Source: a virus. Taken from it: a DNA stretch of 24,706 nucleotides. The DNA lies in IMG/VR virus record IMGVR_UViG_3300034283_003158, positions 1 through 24,706 of that record; one strand, given 5' to 3'. Under the pieces are notes generated by a model. It did no database searches. It saw nothing but the letters and a program-made list of their open reading frames with translations, and was not told where the DNA came from. This document shows positions 6,805 to 14,773 of this stretch, piece by piece. A program made the translations under genes and the position numbers. Within the stretch, counting starts at the first letter, position 1; the number at the start of each line of letters is the position of its first letter.

Positions 6805-8491
6805 CCTCTGGTGTGGCTGCTGCACCACCTGCTGGGGCTTCAGCTGGTGCTGCTTCGGGTGCCGGAGCTTCAGCACCGGGTTCTGGTGACGTCAATCCGG
6901 TGATATCGGATTCAATACCAGCAGGACTGATGCCCACATTTCTGAGATTGACATCATCCTCTACAGAATCCTCAGCCTTGAGATTTTCTTCACGCCATAG
7001 CTGAGTGTTTTCCAACATTTCCTCTTCGCTTAGGCCCAGATAACGCTTGAGCAAGAATCGCTTGCTCATGTAGGGCACAGCTTCCAGCTGACTAAAACTG
7101 GATATTTTCGCAGCATCCAGCTCTGATTGACGATACTTGGCAAAGTTTTGTGGTTCATTCATCTTTAGTTCAAACATCGTATTGTCTATGTTCAAACCAC
7201 GCCACTTCATAAATGCCTTGAACTCAGTGTCCAGCGTGGCGCAGAGCAGAGCCTGTAACCTCTTACAATACTGATTAAACCGATGTTCTTGTATCAGTGC
7301 TGTTGCTACTTTGCCATCATTGTGTATTGCTGCACTGTCTTCAGCGCCAGTGGGCAAATAGCTGCTGGGAATTCGCAACCCTCTGAACAGCTTGTTGGTA
7401 AAGAACTTCAGATCATCAATTTCGCCCAGGTTTTGTCCGCCTGGTAGTGTTTCCACTTTGCTACCACGCCCTTCAGCAGTCTGTGGGAAGAAGTAGTCCT
7501 CGTTAATACTCAATGGATTGTAAGTTGAGTCCATGAAGCTCTGTCCACCGCTTTGTGTGGGAATTCTGCGCTGATGTATTTCGTTCTTAACACGTTCCAC
7601 AAATGCCATGGCCATGTGCGCAGGCATGCTACCCACGTCAATGTAAAACACACGACGTTCTGGGGCTCTCTGCACACGGTAAATCACAATGGAATCTTCC
7701 AGCAATTCCTTTTGTTTGTACACTTTAAAGATGTTTTCCAGAACACTCTGCCCAAAAGGCCAGTTACTATCCAGGCCTTCAGTCAAACTCAGATGTACTA
7801 TGTGCTGAGCTTCAATAGCCACCTCTTTTATCCCGTGTGCAAAACGACTGTTAGTGGTGTAGGGGTTATTGGGCATGTTATATGCAGCAGCACCATAACC
7901 ACTAGTGTTGGGCATGGTGTGGTAGATGTTATCAGCAGTGACCTGAGTTACTGTTAGGTTTTCAAAGTTGGGATTGATGTTTCTTAGAATATACTGTTCA
8001 GGACGCTTGCCATCGCTTTCATTTACAATGATTTTAACCACATTGGTCATGTCTACCCAAAACATCTTGAAGGTTTCTGGATCACGCAAAAATACCTGAT
8101 CACCGTACTTCAGAGTGTTTCTGAATATCTTGAACATGCGTTTGTCCAGTTCATTAAGAGAACACCAAGCACTCAGCTGTTTTTTAATAATGCTGACTTC
8201 AGTTTCAGTGGGTTTGTCTTTGAAGAACAAATCAAATGGTGTATTGTTCTGTTCGTTTTTTTGAGTACAGAATTCACTAATGATGTCCAGAGCACTATTT
8301 ACTTCGCTGTCAATGTCCATGGCTTCATATTGGTTATAGCGTTCCAGACGATTAGGGTGTCCCATGTAAACTTCAGGCAATAGACTGCCGTAGTTTTGAA
8401 ACTTGAAGTTATTCTGAGCACCAACACTAGCACCATTGATCGGGCTCAACACTCCACCAGATGCTGCTTTGAAATATTTCTTCCAAGACAT
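6800..8491 (-). CDS. 20: Portal vertex protein (T4 gp20-like)
   Basis: 563 residues, close to T4 gp20 (524). Forms the dodecameric ring through which DNA is packaged and to which the tail neck joins. Family features: N-terminal MSWKKYFKAASGG, YEAMDIDSEVNSALDIISEF near residue 55-75, FKVYKQKELLEDSIVIYRVQ and RAPERRVFYIDVGSMP near 255-295, and FFTNKLFRGLRIPSSYLP around 360. The C-terminus carries an extra Ala/Pro/Glu-rich tail (APAPEAAPAEAPAGG). The ATG is preceded by AGGAA at 8501-8505 and a CATAAATA late box at 8512-8519. It starts the head cassette. A damaged copy of its first 22 codons remains at 10302-10369. Confidence 0.93.
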   Translation of the reverse strand: MSWKKYFKAASGGVLSPINGASVGAQNNFKFQNYGSLLPEVYMGHPNRLERYNQYEAMDIDSEVNSALDIISEFCTQKNEQNNTPFDLFFKDKPTETEVSIIKKQLSAWCSLNELDKRMFKIFRNTLKYGDQVFLRDPETFKMFWVDMTNVVKIIVNESDGKRPEQYILRNINPNFENLTVTQVTADNIYHTMPNTSGYGAAAYNMPNNPYTTNSRFAHGIKEVAIEAQHIVHLSLTEGLDSNWPFGQSVLENIFKVYKQKELLEDSIVIYRVQRAPERRVFYIDVGSMPAHMAMAFVERVKNEIHQRRIPTQSGGQSFMDSTYNPLSINEDYFFPQTAEGRGSKVETLPGGQNLGEIDDLKFFTNKLFRGLRIPSSYLPTGAEDSAAIHNDGKVATALIQEHRFNQYCKRLQALLCATLDTEFKAFMKWRGLNIDNTMFELKMNEPQNFAKYRQSELDAAKISSFSQLEAVPYMSKRFLLKRYLGLSEEEMLENTQLWREENLKAEDSVEDDVNLRNVGISPAGIESDITGLTSPEPGAEAPAPEAAPAEAPAGGAAATPEV

Positions 8492-8510
8492 TTATTATTT
8501 TTCCTATGTG

Positions 8511-10250
8511 TTATTTATGCCAAATCCATGTGCTCTGACCGCAATCCCAAATTCGATCATATTTTAGTTGCTGCATGATTTGCCATTCGGTTAAATTTTC
8601 ACTGTTTTCGACGAGAGGTGCAATTTGTTTGCGCTGAAATTGCATCCTGTTCAAACGTTGTTTATAGTCTGTGTACCAATAACCCGTTTGTGTAGACTGA
8701 TATTTAAATCCCAGTTTATCATATACTTGACCAGTTCCCCAACTGTGATCACAATAACTTATTACACTAGTTGGGTTGATTTGCTTTACAAAAAACGCAA
8801 ACATGCGACCAGCAGCACCAGGCACTGAACCTGCTGTAGCCAATCTAATCAATTCCCATTCGTATTTTTTAGAAAATCTGGGTTTTCTAAAACTCATTGC
8901 AGCTACTAATTGATTTTGACATTTTAATCCCACGTGATATCTTGCACCTGCTGATCCCTGTATGTGGTGTTGATCAAAAAAATCTGCCGACGCTTCGGGC
9001 GTCATCCATTCAACTGTGCATTTCCTGGCTGAAACTGTAGATTGAGATGCCTTTAACAAATAAGTTAATCTCTGTTTACACTGGTCTTTTTTGAAATTCC
9101 ATTGATCTTCCCAAATTGTGATCAAATTAATTCCTAGTTTAGTACACTGTTGATATTTGTTTGTGTGATATTCTTTTGTTCGCTGTCCAGCAATCTCACT
9201 GTGCCAATACAGTCCTGAACATTCAATAGCCAATTGTTTTTGTGGAATATAGATATCAAGCTCTTTACCTAGTAGTACTGATCGATCACTACAAACAAAT
9301 TCAGAAGTAATTGATTGAACAAACGCTCTGACTTCAATTTCAAACTGTGACAGTTGTGGCTTAACAAATAAGGATTCAGCTGAATATTTTTTGCTGTACA
9401 AATACACTGTATGAGGATGAATATTCATCTGAGAACTCATTTGTTCTCTGGTATGTGTTTTTGCATACTCGCAAAACTTTTCAGCATTATCAAGTATATC
9501 CAGCACAGCCGGGTCCATACCAATTCGACTGGGGGCTGACACTGAATATTGTGTTTCAATTGTGTGTTTTGCTTTTTGGATCGATGCAGCTTTTTCTTCT
9601 GCAGAACGTAAACTCTGAGTTGCAATTGATTTTGCTAGAATATCAGCATTTTGTAACGGCCTGTTCACACCATATTTTTGTTGATTAGTTTGCTGTTGTT
9701 TGAGCAAGCATTGATCTGTCTTCATGTGATGATCGATGCCGTACTTTTTTATAGTAGTTGCTTTGCGTTTTTGTTGTTGATGCTGTTTTTGTTCAGCTGT
9801 GCGCAATTGATGAGAACTCAACAACTTTTCTTTAATTTTGGGGTTCTGAACCGGATAATCTACCCCATACTTTTGTTGATTGGTTTGTTTTCTTTTTTGC
9901 TTTACACCAGGCACTGCGTTCACAGTGTCAACACCGTATTTTTCTCTGAGAGTAATTTTTTGATTTTGCATGCGTAACTTGCCTACACATGCACACTTAT
10001 TACCCAGAACGCATCCTGCTCGATAACCCAGTTCCCAAGTATTAAATTGACGTTTGTTGCCTTGTTCACATACTGGTGGTTCACCGTTGATCAATATCCA
10101 CAATCTTTCACTTAGATTTTTTGGATCATATTTGTCTGTTGTTTGAGTTAGCTGCGCTAGCAAATTAGGCTGCTTTGATAATACAACAAAAAATCCTTTG
10201 GAGCTTTTGCCTTCAATTAATTGAGTAATTTGATCACGCAACTTGGTCAT
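8511..10250 (-). CDS. Large homing-type endonuclease, second family member
   Basis: 579 residues, homologous over its full length to 820-2601. It has the same order: an N-terminal Cys-containing domain (CEQGNKRQF, CVLGNKCACVGK), at least four KYGV/KYGI repeats (residues about 100-215), a helix-turn-helix-like stretch (REQMSSQMNIHPHTVYLY), the nuclease core (ELDIYIPQKQLAIECSGLYW, HSEIAGQ), and the GNAT-like end (SYCDHSWGTGQVYDKLGF) closing with WDCGQSTWIWHK. The key acidic residues and the WHSE histidine are kept, so it looks active. It lies between the tape measure and portal genes, beside a relic of the portal 5' end, which marks it as an insertion. The ATG follows a TATAAATA box by five bases and has no visible ribosome binding site. 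Confidence 0.78.
   Translation of the reverse strand: MTKLRDQITQLIEGKSSKGFFVVLSKQPNLLAQLTQTTDKYDPKNLSERLWILINGEPPVCEQGNKRQFNTWELGYRAGCVLGNKCACVGKLRMQNQKITLREKYGVDTVNAVPGVKQKRKQTNQQKYGVDYPVQNPKIKEKLLSSHQLRTAEQKQHQQQKRKATTIKKYGIDHHMKTDQCLLKQQQTNQQKYGVNRPLQNADILAKSIATQSLRSAEEKAASIQKAKHTIETQYSVSAPSRIGMDPAVLDILDNAEKFCEYAKTHTREQMSSQMNIHPHTVYLYSKKYSAESLFVKPQLSQFEIEVRAFVQSITSEFVCSDRSVLLGKELDIYIPQKQLAIECSGLYWHSEIAGQRTKEYHTNKYQQCTKLGINLITIWEDQWNFKKDQCKQRLTYLLKASQSTVSARKCTVEWMTPEASADFFDQHHIQGSAGARYHVGLKCQNQLVAAMSFRKPRFSKKYEWELIRLATAGSVPGAAGRMFAFFVKQINPTSVISYCDHSWGTGQVYDKLGFKYQSTQTGYWYTDYKQRLNRMQFQRKQIAPLVENSENLTEWQIMQQLKYDRIWDCGQSTWIWHK
8512..8519 (-). promoter_or_regulatory. Late promoter box CATAAATA for the portal/head cassette
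   Basis: CATAAATA on the minus strand, with the AGGAA ribosome binding site beginning about seven bases downstream and the portal ATG at 8491. The last codons of the upstream endonuclease (CAT AAA TAA) are this same sequence, so its stop codon lies inside the promoter. Confidence 0.62.
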
Positions 10251-10255
10251 ACTTG

Positions 10256-10263
10256 TATTTATA
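10256..10263 (-). promoter_or_regulatory. Late promoter box TATAAATA before the second endonuclease
   Basis: A perfect T4 late consensus on the minus strand, five bases from the ATG at 10250. T4-like spacing puts the transcription start on the ATG itself, predicting a leaderless mRNA, which agrees with the absence of a ribosome binding site. Confidence 0.5.
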
Positions 10264-10301
10264 CAGCAGTATTCGTTTCAGTTAATTTAACTATATTATA
10301 G

Positions 10302-10369
10302 TGTTCTGCCGTTCACTGGACTGAGTTGACCACCAGCGTTTGCTGTTCTGAAGTATTTTTCCAAGACAT
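10302..10369 (-). pseudogene. Relic duplicate of the portal gene 5' end
   Basis: Read on the minus strand, an ATG at 10369 follows AGGAAAAAAGA and opens with ATGTCTTGGAAAAA, as the portal gene does. Restoring one missing base after codon 4 gives MSWKKYFRTANAGGQLSP, against MSWKKYFKAASGGVLSP in the portal protein; similarity stops after about 22 codons. As it stands the frame shifts and ends early. An AATAAATA box at 10387-10394 mirrors the late box of the intact gene. It lies just upstream of the second endonuclease, so it is best read as the old portal start left behind when that gene was inserted. Confidence 0.8.
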
Positions 10370-10386
10370 TCTTTTTTCCTATTCAG

Positions 10387-10394
10387 TATTTATT
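10387..10394 (-). promoter_or_regulatory. Degenerate late promoter box AATAAATA of the relic portal start
   Basis: AATAAATA on the minus strand just after the tape measure coding end, followed by ACTGAATAGGAAAAAAG and the relic ATG. The arrangement matches that in front of the intact portal gene (8512-8519). It could still fire and read into the second endonuclease. Confidence 0.4.
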
Positions 10395-10395
10395 A

Positions 10396-13300
10396 TCAAA
10401 CGTTTTCTGCGATAGTATTTAAATACCCAACAGATTTGACCTGAATACTAATTAATTCTCTGATTGCTGCTAGCAAATCAGAATTATCGTTAGTAGTCAA
10501 ACTGGGAGTTGTGATGGTTTCTGGTTTAGGCAGTGTGTCGACGGGGAAGCTGTCAGTAACTTCTTGCAATAATTTATCCATCTGTTGTTGCGGAGTCATT
10601 ACCATTCTGCCAGCGTCCACTGGGGTTACCATCTCTGTCCCATGCATTGTTACAGGAAAACCAGACTCTGGACCAGAAAATACACCACCCTCTTTTGCTT
10701 GCAGAGGAACCTCAACGTGAAAATGTCCTGCTGTTGCTTTGGCACTGGGATGATTGTATTCATCAATAACGAAGTTAGCACCCATACTCTTGAGCATTTC
10801 TGTAATTTTTTGCCCTTGTTCCTCAGAAGGTGCTTGATTTAAAACAAAATCCATAGCAATTCCTTGAGTATGTCTGCTGCTTGGTGATTTTTCTTTATGA
10901 AATTTATCGTTGAGACCTGTGATTAATTTGAAACCTGGTATTCCCTCTTGTACTTTTTTAGCAAGTTCGATCAATCTGGGACTTATGCCACTGTCAGCAG
11001 CTTGTACGTCACCTTCTTTGATCTTCAATCCCATTTTTTTGAGATCTTCTTGTGATGTTACTTTAGAGTCAGCTGCTGGTGCTTTGGGTGCCCTTACTGA
11101 ACCCGAAGTTGTACTCGCGGCGCCTGGTGTAGCACTGGCTGTGGCACCAGGTGTGGCGCCAGGTGTGGCACCGGCAGTCACAGGTTGTGCTTCAGTTTTG
11201 GGTTTTGCTACTAAGTCTTCTGTTGTGGCTTTTTCTCTAGCTTTTGTTTCTTCTTCTATAGTTTCTTTTTGTTTTTTAGATGCCTCTGCTACTTTTCTCA
11301 ACTCCGCTGCTGAATTTTTAAATTCTGGACTTAACCATCCAAGTTTTTCAAAAAGGGAAGCCATGAAGTCATAAAAACCCTCTTTCATTGTGAGATAGAC
11401 ACTCATAATTCCATCTTTGACTTCAGTAAAGCTGGGTATCATAGGAGATATAGCGTTGTATAAGTATCCAAATAATTTGTACAAGGTTCCTATTAATATA
11501 CCAAAGGGTGTGAATTTTAAAATCAAATTCCCCACATTTAAAATCAAATTCCCCACCACATCTACGAGTGGTTTCCATAGCGCACCAATAAGTGGACTGA
11601 AGAAATCATAAAATGCTATGACAGCAGCAGTTAACAGAGCAAATTTAGCCGCAGCAAATGCCACCCCAGCAATCAACGGAGCCGCAGCAAATGCCACCCC
11701 AGCAGCAGTTGCGGCAAAACCAGCAGCAGTTGCGGCTAAACCAGCAAGCAACGGAGCAAAAGCAATACCCAAAGCTATCAATATGGGTTTCCAGTTATTG
11801 GATAAAAATTCAGCCACCCATTTAATCGCCGGCCACACTGTAGTAGTAACAAAACTACTAAACTGCAACAAAGCTGGCATCACTGTAGTAGTAACAAAAC
11901 TACTAAACTGCAACAAAGCTGGCACCAATGTGGTCATCGTAAAATTACCCAAGTTAGCCAAAGCTGGCATCACTGTGGTTATTAAAAAATCACCAAAACT
12001 TTTCAATGTGGGTATTAGTGTTTGATTGATGAAACTGTTGGGATCGTCAAACGATTTTATTAAACCTGTAACTCCATTTTTAATGGTTTCTATAAAACCC
12101 AAAAGAGTGGGCTTAAACTTTTCAAACAAAGGCATAATCAAATCATCAAACATTGTTTGTTTGAGTTTTTTCATTGTTTCATCAAAATCTTGTAATGATC
12201 TGGTGGTTTTGTCTTGGGTTTCTTGTTCTTTTCTAGCTGCTTCATTCTTTTCTTTTGCCGCAGCTTCATCCATTGTACCGTCTGCTTTGAGTTTATTCTG
12301 TGACGCGATTTGAATAGCTTCCATGGAACCCACAAAGGTGTTAACTCCACCAGCTTGCGCAACACTTAAATTGGTACTAAATTGTTTAGCACGTTTCATT
12401 ACTTCTATTTGACCAGCAGTGGTTGTTTCATCTAGTTTTTTCTTACGTTCAGCGTCATTTTCAATTACATTAGTACCTTTGACTATACCGTCAGTATAAT
12501 CAGTCATACCCTTCATGGCTCCGCCCATCACTGCCTGATAATTTCTCTGTGCTTCAGTTTGCGGAGCTATACCCAAGATTCTGAGTTTAACCATTTCGGC
12601 TCCACTTTCACCAAATTTTGCACGAGCTTGTATCATGGCCTCATTAAGTGCTTTTTGCTGAGTTTCACTCATGCCAGCCATTTTCATTCTAACGGCTGCT
12701 TCTTGCATAGTTTTGGCCTGAGCGTCTGCTTGCTCCTTACGAGATTTTCCAGTAAGTTTGGCCATGGCATCCATTTCCTTCATTAAATTGTTTGCCGAAT
12801 CCGCCATCTGCTCAGTAGTATAACTGTTTCCCTGAGCACCCTGACTAAATAAACTCATAATAGTGGGCAAAGATTCATTAACTTCCTGAGCACTCATTCC
12901 CAAAGCTCTTAAATCTTTTCTAACAGTTTCACTAACCTTGGCAAATTTCATCGCACCTTCAGTGACAGTACCAAACTGTGCAAATTTTTCAGTATTGGCG
13001 CTTACTGTGCTAGCAAACTGTTCCATCGTCTGTCCAGTCTGAAAGGCAGCACCACGCATCATCATGATGTTGTTATTGAAACTGGCTCCTGACGCACTGA
13101 CTGTTTCCAACGAATCCACATAGCTATCTAATGTTTTAGTTACTGCGGTCAACACACCAGTAAATATGCCTAAAATTCCACCTATTAGCGGCAAACTACT
13201 AACTGATTCATGCAGTGCTTCAGTAAAATCACTTAAACGAGTACCACCCACAAACAAAAATTTAGCAAATTCAAAACCAGCAGACACAAAATCACCCACA

Positions 13301-13839
13301 ACTTCTATGCCTGTTTGTATAACTGCTGCATAAAGATTCGCTTTAGAAGCCATTCCACCAACAGATTTTGCTGCCATGCCTGCTGCACCAGAAAATCCCT
13401 GTCCAGACTTTCCCATCATTCCAGCAGCTTGAGCAAAACTGCCGCTTAATCCACCAGTCATGCCACTCATTTCAGAAAAAAGAGTGTCCATTTCTCCGCT
13501 CATGTCAGTCAAGCTGGTTGCAGCCGAGGACCCAGCACTGGCCAGTTTACTCACAGAGCCACTGGCGTTATCCACGCCATCTCCCATGTTTTTTAGTTTG
13601 TCATTGAAGTTAGTAGCACCAGCACTTAGTAGGTCCATGACCTTCGCAGCTTTTCCAGCACTTTTGGCCAATTCATCAAGGGATTTCTTACTGGCAGGAT
13701 CCAATTTAATTTTGGCAGACGTGGAGCCTAATTTCTGCACTTCTTTGATCAGATCTTGCAAACTAGATTCTGTAGCAATTCCGTCAATTTCTGCCCCGTC
13801 CAACTGATTCGCGGTTGCTTTGATTATTACTGTAGCCAC
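10396..13839 (-). CDS. Tail tape measure protein with internal M15 peptidase domain
   Basis: 1147 residues from a GTG start (GGGGAT lies about 6-11 bases upstream; the nearby ATG is out of frame). The N-terminal two thirds is long helix with Gly/Ser/Met-rich stretches. Residues about 640-780 hold repeated hydrophobic segments (AATAAGFAATAAGVAFAAA) of the kind found in tape measures. A Pro/Ala/Thr linker (ATPGATPGATASATPG) leads to a peptidase M15-like domain at about 970-1045: SSRHTQGIAMDF (zinc His and Asp) and GHFHVEVP (second zinc His). The end (GGVFSGPESGFPVTMHGTEM) is usual for tape measures in this phage group. It would set tail length and cut peptidoglycan during DNA entry. It lies next to hub genes. 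The T4 counterpart would be gp29, but direct homology is not shown here. Confidence 0.82.
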   Translation of the reverse strand: MATVIIKATANQLDGAEIDGIATESSLQDLIKEVQKLGSTSAKIKLDPASKKSLDELAKSAGKAAKVMDLLSAGATNFNDKLKNMGDGVDNASGSVSKLASAGSSAATSLTDMSGEMDTLFSEMSGMTGGLSGSFAQAAGMMGKSGQGFSGAAGMAAKSVGGMASKANLYAAVIQTGIEVVGDFVSAGFEFAKFLFVGGTRLSDFTEALHESVSSLPLIGGILGIFTGVLTAVTKTLDSYVDSLETVSASGASFNNNIMMMRGAAFQTGQTMEQFASTVSANTEKFAQFGTVTEGAMKFAKVSETVRKDLRALGMSAQEVNESLPTIMSLFSQGAQGNSYTTEQMADSANNLMKEMDAMAKLTGKSRKEQADAQAKTMQEAAVRMKMAGMSETQQKALNEAMIQARAKFGESGAEMVKLRILGIAPQTEAQRNYQAVMGGAMKGMTDYTDGIVKGTNVIENDAERKKKLDETTTAGQIEVMKRAKQFSTNLSVAQAGGVNTFVGSMEAIQIASQNKLKADGTMDEAAAKEKNEAARKEQETQDKTTRSLQDFDETMKKLKQTMFDDLIMPLFEKFKPTLLGFIETIKNGVTGLIKSFDDPNSFINQTLIPTLKSFGDFLITTVMPALANLGNFTMTTLVPALLQFSSFVTTTVMPALLQFSSFVTTTVWPAIKWVAEFLSNNWKPILIALGIAFAPLLAGLAATAAGFAATAAGVAFAAAPLIAGVAFAAAKFALLTAAVIAFYDFFSPLIGALWKPLVDVVGNLILNVGNLILKFTPFGILIGTLYKLFGYLYNAISPMIPSFTEVKDGIMSVYLTMKEGFYDFMASLFEKLGWLSPEFKNSAAELRKVAEASKKQKETIEEETKAREKATTEDLVAKPKTEAQPVTAGATPGATPGATASATPGAASTTSGSVRAPKAPAADSKVTSQEDLKKMGLKIKEGDVQAADSGISPRLIELAKKVQEGIPGFKLITGLNDKFHKEKSPSSRHTQGIAMDFVLNQAPSEEQGQKITEMLKSMGANFVIDEYNHPSAKATAGHFHVEVPLQAKEGGVFSGPESGFPVTMHGTEMVTPVDAGRMVMTPQQQMDKLLQEVTDSFPVDTLPKPETITTPSLTTNDNSDLLAAIRELISIQVKSVGYLNTIAENV
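11514..11557. repeat. 21-bp tandem repeat inside the tape measure gene
   Basis: AAAATCAAATTCCCCACATTT is followed directly by a second nearly identical copy, coding the peptide pair NVGNLILNVGNLILKF on the minus strand. Confidence 0.75.
11642..11750. repeat. Ala-coding short repeats in the tape measure gene
   Basis: GCCGCAGCAAATGCCACCCC occurs twice, followed by two copies of CCAGCAGCAGTTGCGGC(A/T)AAA. Together they code the alternating Ala/Gly/Phe hydrophobic segment. Internal copy number probably varies between relatives. Confidence 0.75.
11836..11924. repeat. Two perfect 44-base copies, 45-base period, in the tape measure gene
   Basis: The stretch starting CACTGTAGTAGTAACAAAAC at 11836 is repeated without change from 11881, ending GCAACAAAGCTGGCA. 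The 45-base period is 15 codons (VPALLQFSSFVTTTV-type unit). Flanking units at 11925-12015 are diverged versions, so the array has grown recently in its middle. Confidence 0.9.
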
Positions 13840-13863
13840 TTTTTAATCCCCATTTTTACCATA

Positions 13864-13871
13864 TATAAATA
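13864..13871 (+). promoter_or_regulatory. Late promoter box TATAAATA for the hub operon
   Basis: A perfect T4 late consensus on the + strand, 34 bases before the ATG at 13906, in the short divergent gap between tape measure and hub genes. The predicted start is near 13877, leaving a normal leader with GGCGGA as ribosome binding site. Confidence 0.72.
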
Positions 13872-13905
13872 TCAAATACAAAGTTATTTATTGGCGGAAA
13901 ACTCT

Positions 13906-14772
13906 ATGAACAACCCTAATCCATTACAGAATTTTTTTAGAAAACCCAAATTTAGCATGTCGTTGCCCAGCCGAGGACGTTGGTATCCACCCAACACATT
14001 AAAAAGCACCGACGGCTCAGTGGAAATTTTCAGCATGACTGCTGCTGACGAAACCAAATTTAAAACCAACGAAGTTTTGATGAGCAGTCAAGCCACATAC
14101 GACTTGATCAAAAGTTGTGTGCCTGCTATAGTTGACCCTGAACTCATGCCCATTGTGGATCTGGATGCAGTGTTACTCAGCATACGCAGAGCCAGTTACG
14201 AAGATTCTATCACTTTCAAATCACCTATTCCCAATACATCATTGGTAGATGAATTTGAATTGAAAATTTCTGATCTCATAGACACTATGTCTAATGCTTC
14301 AGTATCATGGGATGAAGAGCTGAACATCGTGGAAGGCGACAGCACTGTGACTTTTCAGGTTGTACCATTGGCACTAAAGCATTTGTTCAGCACCACACGT
14401 CAAATCATGCGCCAGCAACAGCGTGCCGAATCCACCATCAATAACAGCATTGAACCTGATGAAAAACTCAACGAGATCAGTCAACAGTTGAAAACCATAG
14501 CAGATTTTGCTGTGAACAATGTAGCTGATTCCATCAAGAGCATCCGCACCAACAGTGGTTTTGAAACCAGTAAGCCACAGGAAATACGGGATCTGTTGTA
14601 CAAACTGGACCTGGAATATTTCCGAGCCATCAAGAATCATCTGGAACAACAGAAAAAGATAACAGGATTTAAACCGGTTATCAGAACCACCACACCAGAG
14701 CAGCAAGCACTGGGTGCTCCAGAGACATTCCCAGCAGAAATTACATTCAACCTCAGTAACTTTTTTGCATAA
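13906..14772 (+). CDS. Baseplate hub protein, gp26-type, copy 1
   Basis: 288 residues from the ATG at 13906, chosen because the longer frame (from 13756) would run through the late promoter and the start of the tape measure gene. The N-terminus has the family pattern FRKPKFSMSLPSRGRWYPPN, then IFSMTAADETKFKTNEVLMS, IKSCVPAIVDPELMPIVDLD and AVLLSIRRASYED, as in the T4-type baseplate family that includes gp26. Its paralogue at 14774 shares this pattern. It lacks the four cysteines of that paralogue. The C-terminal half (ALKHLFSTTRQIMR, EIRDLLYKLDLEYFRAIKNH) is helical. The two genes are separated by one base and are presumably co-translated. Likely role is hub assembly or structure. Confidence 0.75.
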   Translation: MNNPNPLQNFFRKPKFSMSLPSRGRWYPPNTLKSTDGSVEIFSMTAADETKFKTNEVLMSSQATYDLIKSCVPAIVDPELMPIVDLDAVLLSIRRASYEDSITFKSPIPNTSLVDEFELKISDLIDTMSNASVSWDEELNIVEGDSTVTFQVVPLALKHLFSTTRQIMRQQQRAESTINNSIEPDEKLNEISQQLKTIADFAVNNVADSIKSIRTNSGFETSKPQEIRDLLYKLDLEYFRAIKNHLEQQKKITGFKPVIRTTTPEQQALGAPETFPAEITFNLSNFFA

Positions 14773-14773
14773 T

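Noticed and set aside
10280-10292. Palindrome AGTTAATTTAACT as an operator
   Set aside because: Short and AT-rich, in a decayed stretch between relic portal start and endonuclease; no second copy seen.
10910-12313. Several + strand frames (95-154 codons) opposite the tape measure gene
   Set aside because: They arise from Ala/Thr-rich repeats read in antisense and lack family features or start signals.
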